This document shows positions 61,581 through 64,000 of a DNA stretch of 64,000 bases, piece by piece. The notes under the pieces are model-generated. The model was not told the origin of the DNA. It ran no database searches and worked only from the letters and a program-made list of their open reading frames with translations. This DNA comes from Tamlana sp. I1 (GTDB lineage Bacteria > Bacteroidota > Bacteroidia > Flavobacteriales > Flavobacteriaceae): the NCBI RefSeq assembly GCF_015355625.1, contig NZ_JACLAF010000009.1, positions 155,243 through 219,242 of the forward strand, given 5' to 3'. The number at the start of each line of letters is the position of its first letter. Positions within the stretch are counted from its first letter, which is position 1. The translations under genes and the position numbers were made by a program.

Positions 61581-64000
61581 TTATCTTTGAATTATAATTT
61601 TTTTATGAATTGCATGACCATTTTTGATATTTTCTATTACTAATATATAAGTTCCATTTGAAAATGTGTTCCCTATTGGTCTTGAATAAGTCCCGTTAAA
61701 AACTTCTATTTCCTCTGAAGTCATAATTTGACCAAACATTGTATATATCGATAAATTAAATGTACCATTTTTTAAGCCAGTTACATTCAAATTGGAGGAC
61801 CTATTAGTAAAAGGAACAGGGAATACTTTTACTTCTTGAGCTTTTAATATTGTACCTATTGCAGTTTCATCGGGATTTTGGATATTTCCTCGAACTACGG
61901 CACTTATAATGATTTGAAAAGACTCTTCTTCAATATTTCCTTGATTACCAAAAAGTTTGACTTCAATATTATGTTGGGTTTGCCCTACTTCGAAAATCAA
62001 TGTTTGCGGACTAGCATCGTATTCTACATGTTTAGTATTAATATCTACAAATCCAAAAACCAACTCTATTTCTTCTGTTGCGGCATGACTAAGATCTACT
62101 TGGAAATTGATTACATCCCCCTCATCAATAATAGCATCTGATATAATTATTGTTGAAAATATTTCATTTTCTATATCAGTATTTTTATCATTATCTGTAA
62201 TCGTAGCCGTGCCTTGAGAATTTGCAATGGTTACATCATTTGTGGCATTGAAAAGATTCACAAAAAAGCTTTCAGTGCTTTCTACAAGTGCATCATCTAA
62301 AATAGCAATGTTAATACTTTGAGTCTCTCCTGCATTTCCATTAAAAGTTAAACTTCCGGTAGTAGCAGTGTAATCTTCTCCTGCTTTAGCTGAATTGTTT
62401 GCAGTTGAAAAATCTACTGTGAAACCTCCTGAAACAGCGTTATCTAATGAAACCGTAAAAATGGCATTATTATCTTCAGTAACTGTGATATCATTTATAC
62501 TGATGCTGGCATTTTCAACAGCTAGATCATTATCTGTAATCGTAGCCGTGCCTTGAGAATTTGCAATAGTTACATCATTTGTGGCATTGGAAAGATTCAC
62601 AAAAAAGCTTTCAGTGCTTTCTACAAGTGCATCATCTAAAATAGCAATATTAATACTTTGGGTTTCTCCTGAATTTCCATTAAAAGTTAAACTTCCGGTA
62701 GTTGCAGTGTAATCTTCTCCTGCTTTAGCTGAATTGTTTACCGTTGAAAAATCTACTGTGAAACCTCCTGAAACAGCGTTATCTAATGAAACTGTAAACA
62801 CGGCATTATTATCTTCGGTAACTGTGATATCATTTATACTGATGCTGGCATTTTCAACAGCTAAATCATTATCAGTAATCGTAGCTGTGCCTTGAGAATT
62901 TGCAATAGTTACGTTATTTGTGGCATTGGAAAGATTCACAAAAAAGCTTTCAGTGCTTTCTACAAGTGCATCATCTAAAATAGCAATATTAATACTTTGG
63001 GTTTCTCCTGAATTTCCATTAAAAGTTAAACTTCCGGTAGTTGCAGTGTAATCTTCTCCTGCTTTAGCTGAATTGTTTTCCGTTGAAAAATCTACTGTGA
63101 AACCTCCTGAAACAGCGTTATCTAATGAAACTGTAAACACGGCATTATTAGCTTCGGTAACTGTGATATCATTTATACTGATGCTGGCATTTTCAGCAGC
63201 TATATCATTATCTGTAATTGTAGCCGTGCCTTGCGAATTTGCAATAGTTACGTTATTTGTGGCATTGGACAGATTCACAAAAAAGCTTTCAGTGCTTTCT
63301 ACAAGTGCATCATCTAAAATAGCAATATTAATACTTTGGGTTTCTCCTGCATCTCCATTAAAAGTTAAACTTCCGTTAGTTGCAGTGTAATCTTCTCCTG
63401 CTTTAGCTGAATTGTTTTCCGTTGAAAAATCTACTGTGAAACCACCTGAAACAGCGTTATCTAATGAAACAGTAAAAATGGCATTATTATCTTCGGTAAC
63501 TGTGATATCATTTATACTGATGCTGGCATTTTCAACAGCTATATCATTATCTGTAATCGTAGCCATACCTTGAGAATTAGCAATGGTTACGTTATTTGTG
63601 GCATTGGAAAGATTCACAAAAAAGCTTTCAGTGCTTTCTACAAGTGCATCATCTAAAATAGCAATGTTAATACTTTGAGTCTCTCCTGCATTGCCATTAA
63701 AAGTTAAACTTCCGTTAGTTGCAGTGTAATCTTCTCCTGCTTTAGCTGAATTGTTTTCCGTTGAAAAATCTACTGTGAAACCTCCTGAAACAGCGTTATC
63801 TAATGAAACTGTAAACACGGCATTATTAGCTTCGGTAACTGTGATATCATTTATACTGATGCTGGCATTTTCAGCAGCTATATCATTATCTGTAATTGTA
63901 GCCGTGCCTTGCGAATTTGCAATAGTTACGTTATTTGTGGCATTGGACAGATTCACAAAAAAGCTTTCAGTGCTTTCTACAAGTGCATCATCTAAAATAG
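61581..64000 (-). CDS. Calx-beta repeat surface protein with T9SS sorting domain (partial, N-terminus beyond window)
   Basis: The leftward frame runs off the right edge without a start; at least 806 codons are visible. It consists of a partial and five full near-identical 113-residue Calx-beta repeats (VDFSTENNSAKAGEDYTAT, SINIAILDDALVESTESFFV and IANSQGTATITDND), a sixth diverged Calx-beta unit (about 61850-62180) and a C-terminal type A sorting domain (VFPVPFTNRSSNLNV, FNLSIYTMFGQIM and GTYILVIENIKNGHAIHKKI). Calx-beta units bind calcium and are common in adhesins. The sorting domain predicts T9SS export and cell-surface attachment or release. An apparent GTG start at 63956 is within a repeat and is not the true start. 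Confidence 0.93.
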   Translation of the reverse strand, partial: ILDDALVESTESFFVNLSNATNNVTIANSQGTATITDNDIAAENASISINDITVTEANNAVFTVSLDNAVSGGFTVDFSTENNSAKAGEDYTATNGSLTFNGNAGETQSINIAILDDALVESTESFFVNLSNATNNVTIANSQGMATITDNDIAVENASISINDITVTEDNNAIFTVSLDNAVSGGFTVDFSTENNSAKAGEDYTATNGSLTFNGDAGETQSINIAILDDALVESTESFFVNLSNATNNVTIANSQGTATITDNDIAAENASISINDITVTEANNAVFTVSLDNAVSGGFTVDFSTENNSAKAGEDYTATTGSLTFNGNSGETQSINIAILDDALVESTESFFVNLSNATNNVTIANSQGTATITDNDLAVENASISINDITVTEDNNAVFTVSLDNAVSGGFTVDFSTVNNSAKAGEDYTATTGSLTFNGNSGETQSINIAILDDALVESTESFFVNLSNATNDVTIANSQGTATITDNDLAVENASISINDITVTEDNNAIFTVSLDNAVSGGFTVDFSTANNSAKAGEDYTATTGSLTFNGNAGETQSINIAILDDALVESTESFFVNLFNATNDVTIANSQGTATITDNDKNTDIENEIFSTIIISDAIIDEGDVINFQVDLSHAATEEIELVFGFVDINTKHVEYDASPQTLIFEVGQTQHNIEVKLFGNQGNIEEESFQIIISAVVRGNIQNPDETAIGTILKAQEVKVFPVPFTNRSSNLNVTGLKNGTFNLSIYTMFGQIMTSEEIEVFNGTYSRPIGNTFSNGTYILVIENIKNGHAIHKKIIIQR
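62170..64000. repeat. 339-bp tandem repeats inside the Calx-beta gene
   Basis: The marker TGATGCTGGC recurs at 62501, 62840, 63179, 63518 and 63857, exactly 339 bp apart, i.e. 113 codons per unit. Copies differ at only a few positions (for example gcttcggtaac versus tcttcggtaac), and the block at 62840-63200 resembles that at 63518-63880. The array continues past the right edge. The near-identity indicates recent expansion or gene conversion. Confidence 0.95.

Noticed and set aside
63073..63390. Plus-strand ORF inside the Calx-beta repeats
   Set aside because: It is an antisense shadow repeated in each unit; no independent coding evidence.
63954..63956. GTG at 63956 as the start of the repeat protein
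   Set aside because: The frame continues open to the window edge with another Calx-beta unit (DDALVESTESFF), so the start lies outside.
62170..64000. CRISPR-like array
   Set aside because: The repeats are 339 bp, contiguous and in frame with a protein; there are no spacers.
1..64000. tRNA, rRNA, transposase or integrase genes
   Set aside because: None was recognised on either strand by reading; short RNA genes without strong sequence signatures could have been missed.

Overview
The window is AT-rich chromosomal DNA from a member of the Bacteroidota, almost certainly a Flavobacteriaceae-type marine or environmental flavobacterium. Evidence: PorX and a C-terminal type IX secretion (T9SS) sorting domain; the fused lpxC/fabZ gene in an lpx operon with efp; the bifunctional hisB and hisIE; TAnnTTTG-type -7 promoter boxes; and short lipoproteins with Bacteroidota-style lipoboxes. 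No rRNA, tRNA, CRISPR array, transposase or phage gene was seen.

Layout. 1-2500 (leftward): a partial DUF2461 gene, a tiny acidic lipoprotein, a DUF1328 membrane peptide and two small outer-membrane barrel-like proteins. 2638-11320 (leftward): a complete histidine operon hisG-D-C-B-H-A-F-IE ending in a TruA-like gene. It starts with an unannotated 17-residue leader peptide (four His codons) and a terminator/antiterminator pair, a textbook attenuator. A small 23S-IVS-type four-helix-bundle gene sits between hisH and hisA, and most spacers of this operon hold different palindromic or word repeats. 11466-15141 (leftward): fabG, a VWA-like membrane protein and a prohibitin. 15333-22273 (leftward): sucD, then the lipid A early-pathway cluster HD-lpxD-lpxC/fabZ-lpxA-efp-second lpxD. 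22314-30933 (mostly rightward): porX, tsaE, two small membrane proteins, alanine dehydrogenase, a sugar transferase plus soluble CapD-like epimerase, then proline dehydrogenase (leftward) and aroB.

31008-61521 is a large exopolysaccharide/capsule locus. Leftward genes encode the export machinery (Wzc-like tyrosine kinase, Wza-like lipoprotein) and the first two enzymes of a bacillosamine-type pathway (PglF-like dehydratase, PglE-like aminotransferase). After a 0.8-kb divergent gap, a rightward operon encodes UDP-sugar epimerase, two UDP-sugar dehydrogenases, flippase, polymerase, at least six glycosyltransferases, a pyruvyl transferase, an acyltransferase and a PaaK/CapK-like adenylating enzyme. 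A beta-helix lipoprotein on the opposite strand interrupts the locus. A last rightward group holds a PglA-like glycosyltransferase, PglD-like acetyltransferase, an FAD/NAD(P)-binding protein of unknown role and a PglC-like initiating transferase. The gene set predicts an acidic, probably pyruvylated polymer started on a diacetamido-trideoxyhexose and made by a Wzx/Wzy route.

61581-64000 (leftward, cut by the window edge) is a surface protein made of near-identical 339-bp Calx-beta repeats with a T9SS sorting domain. It is a likely client of the secretion system that PorX regulates.
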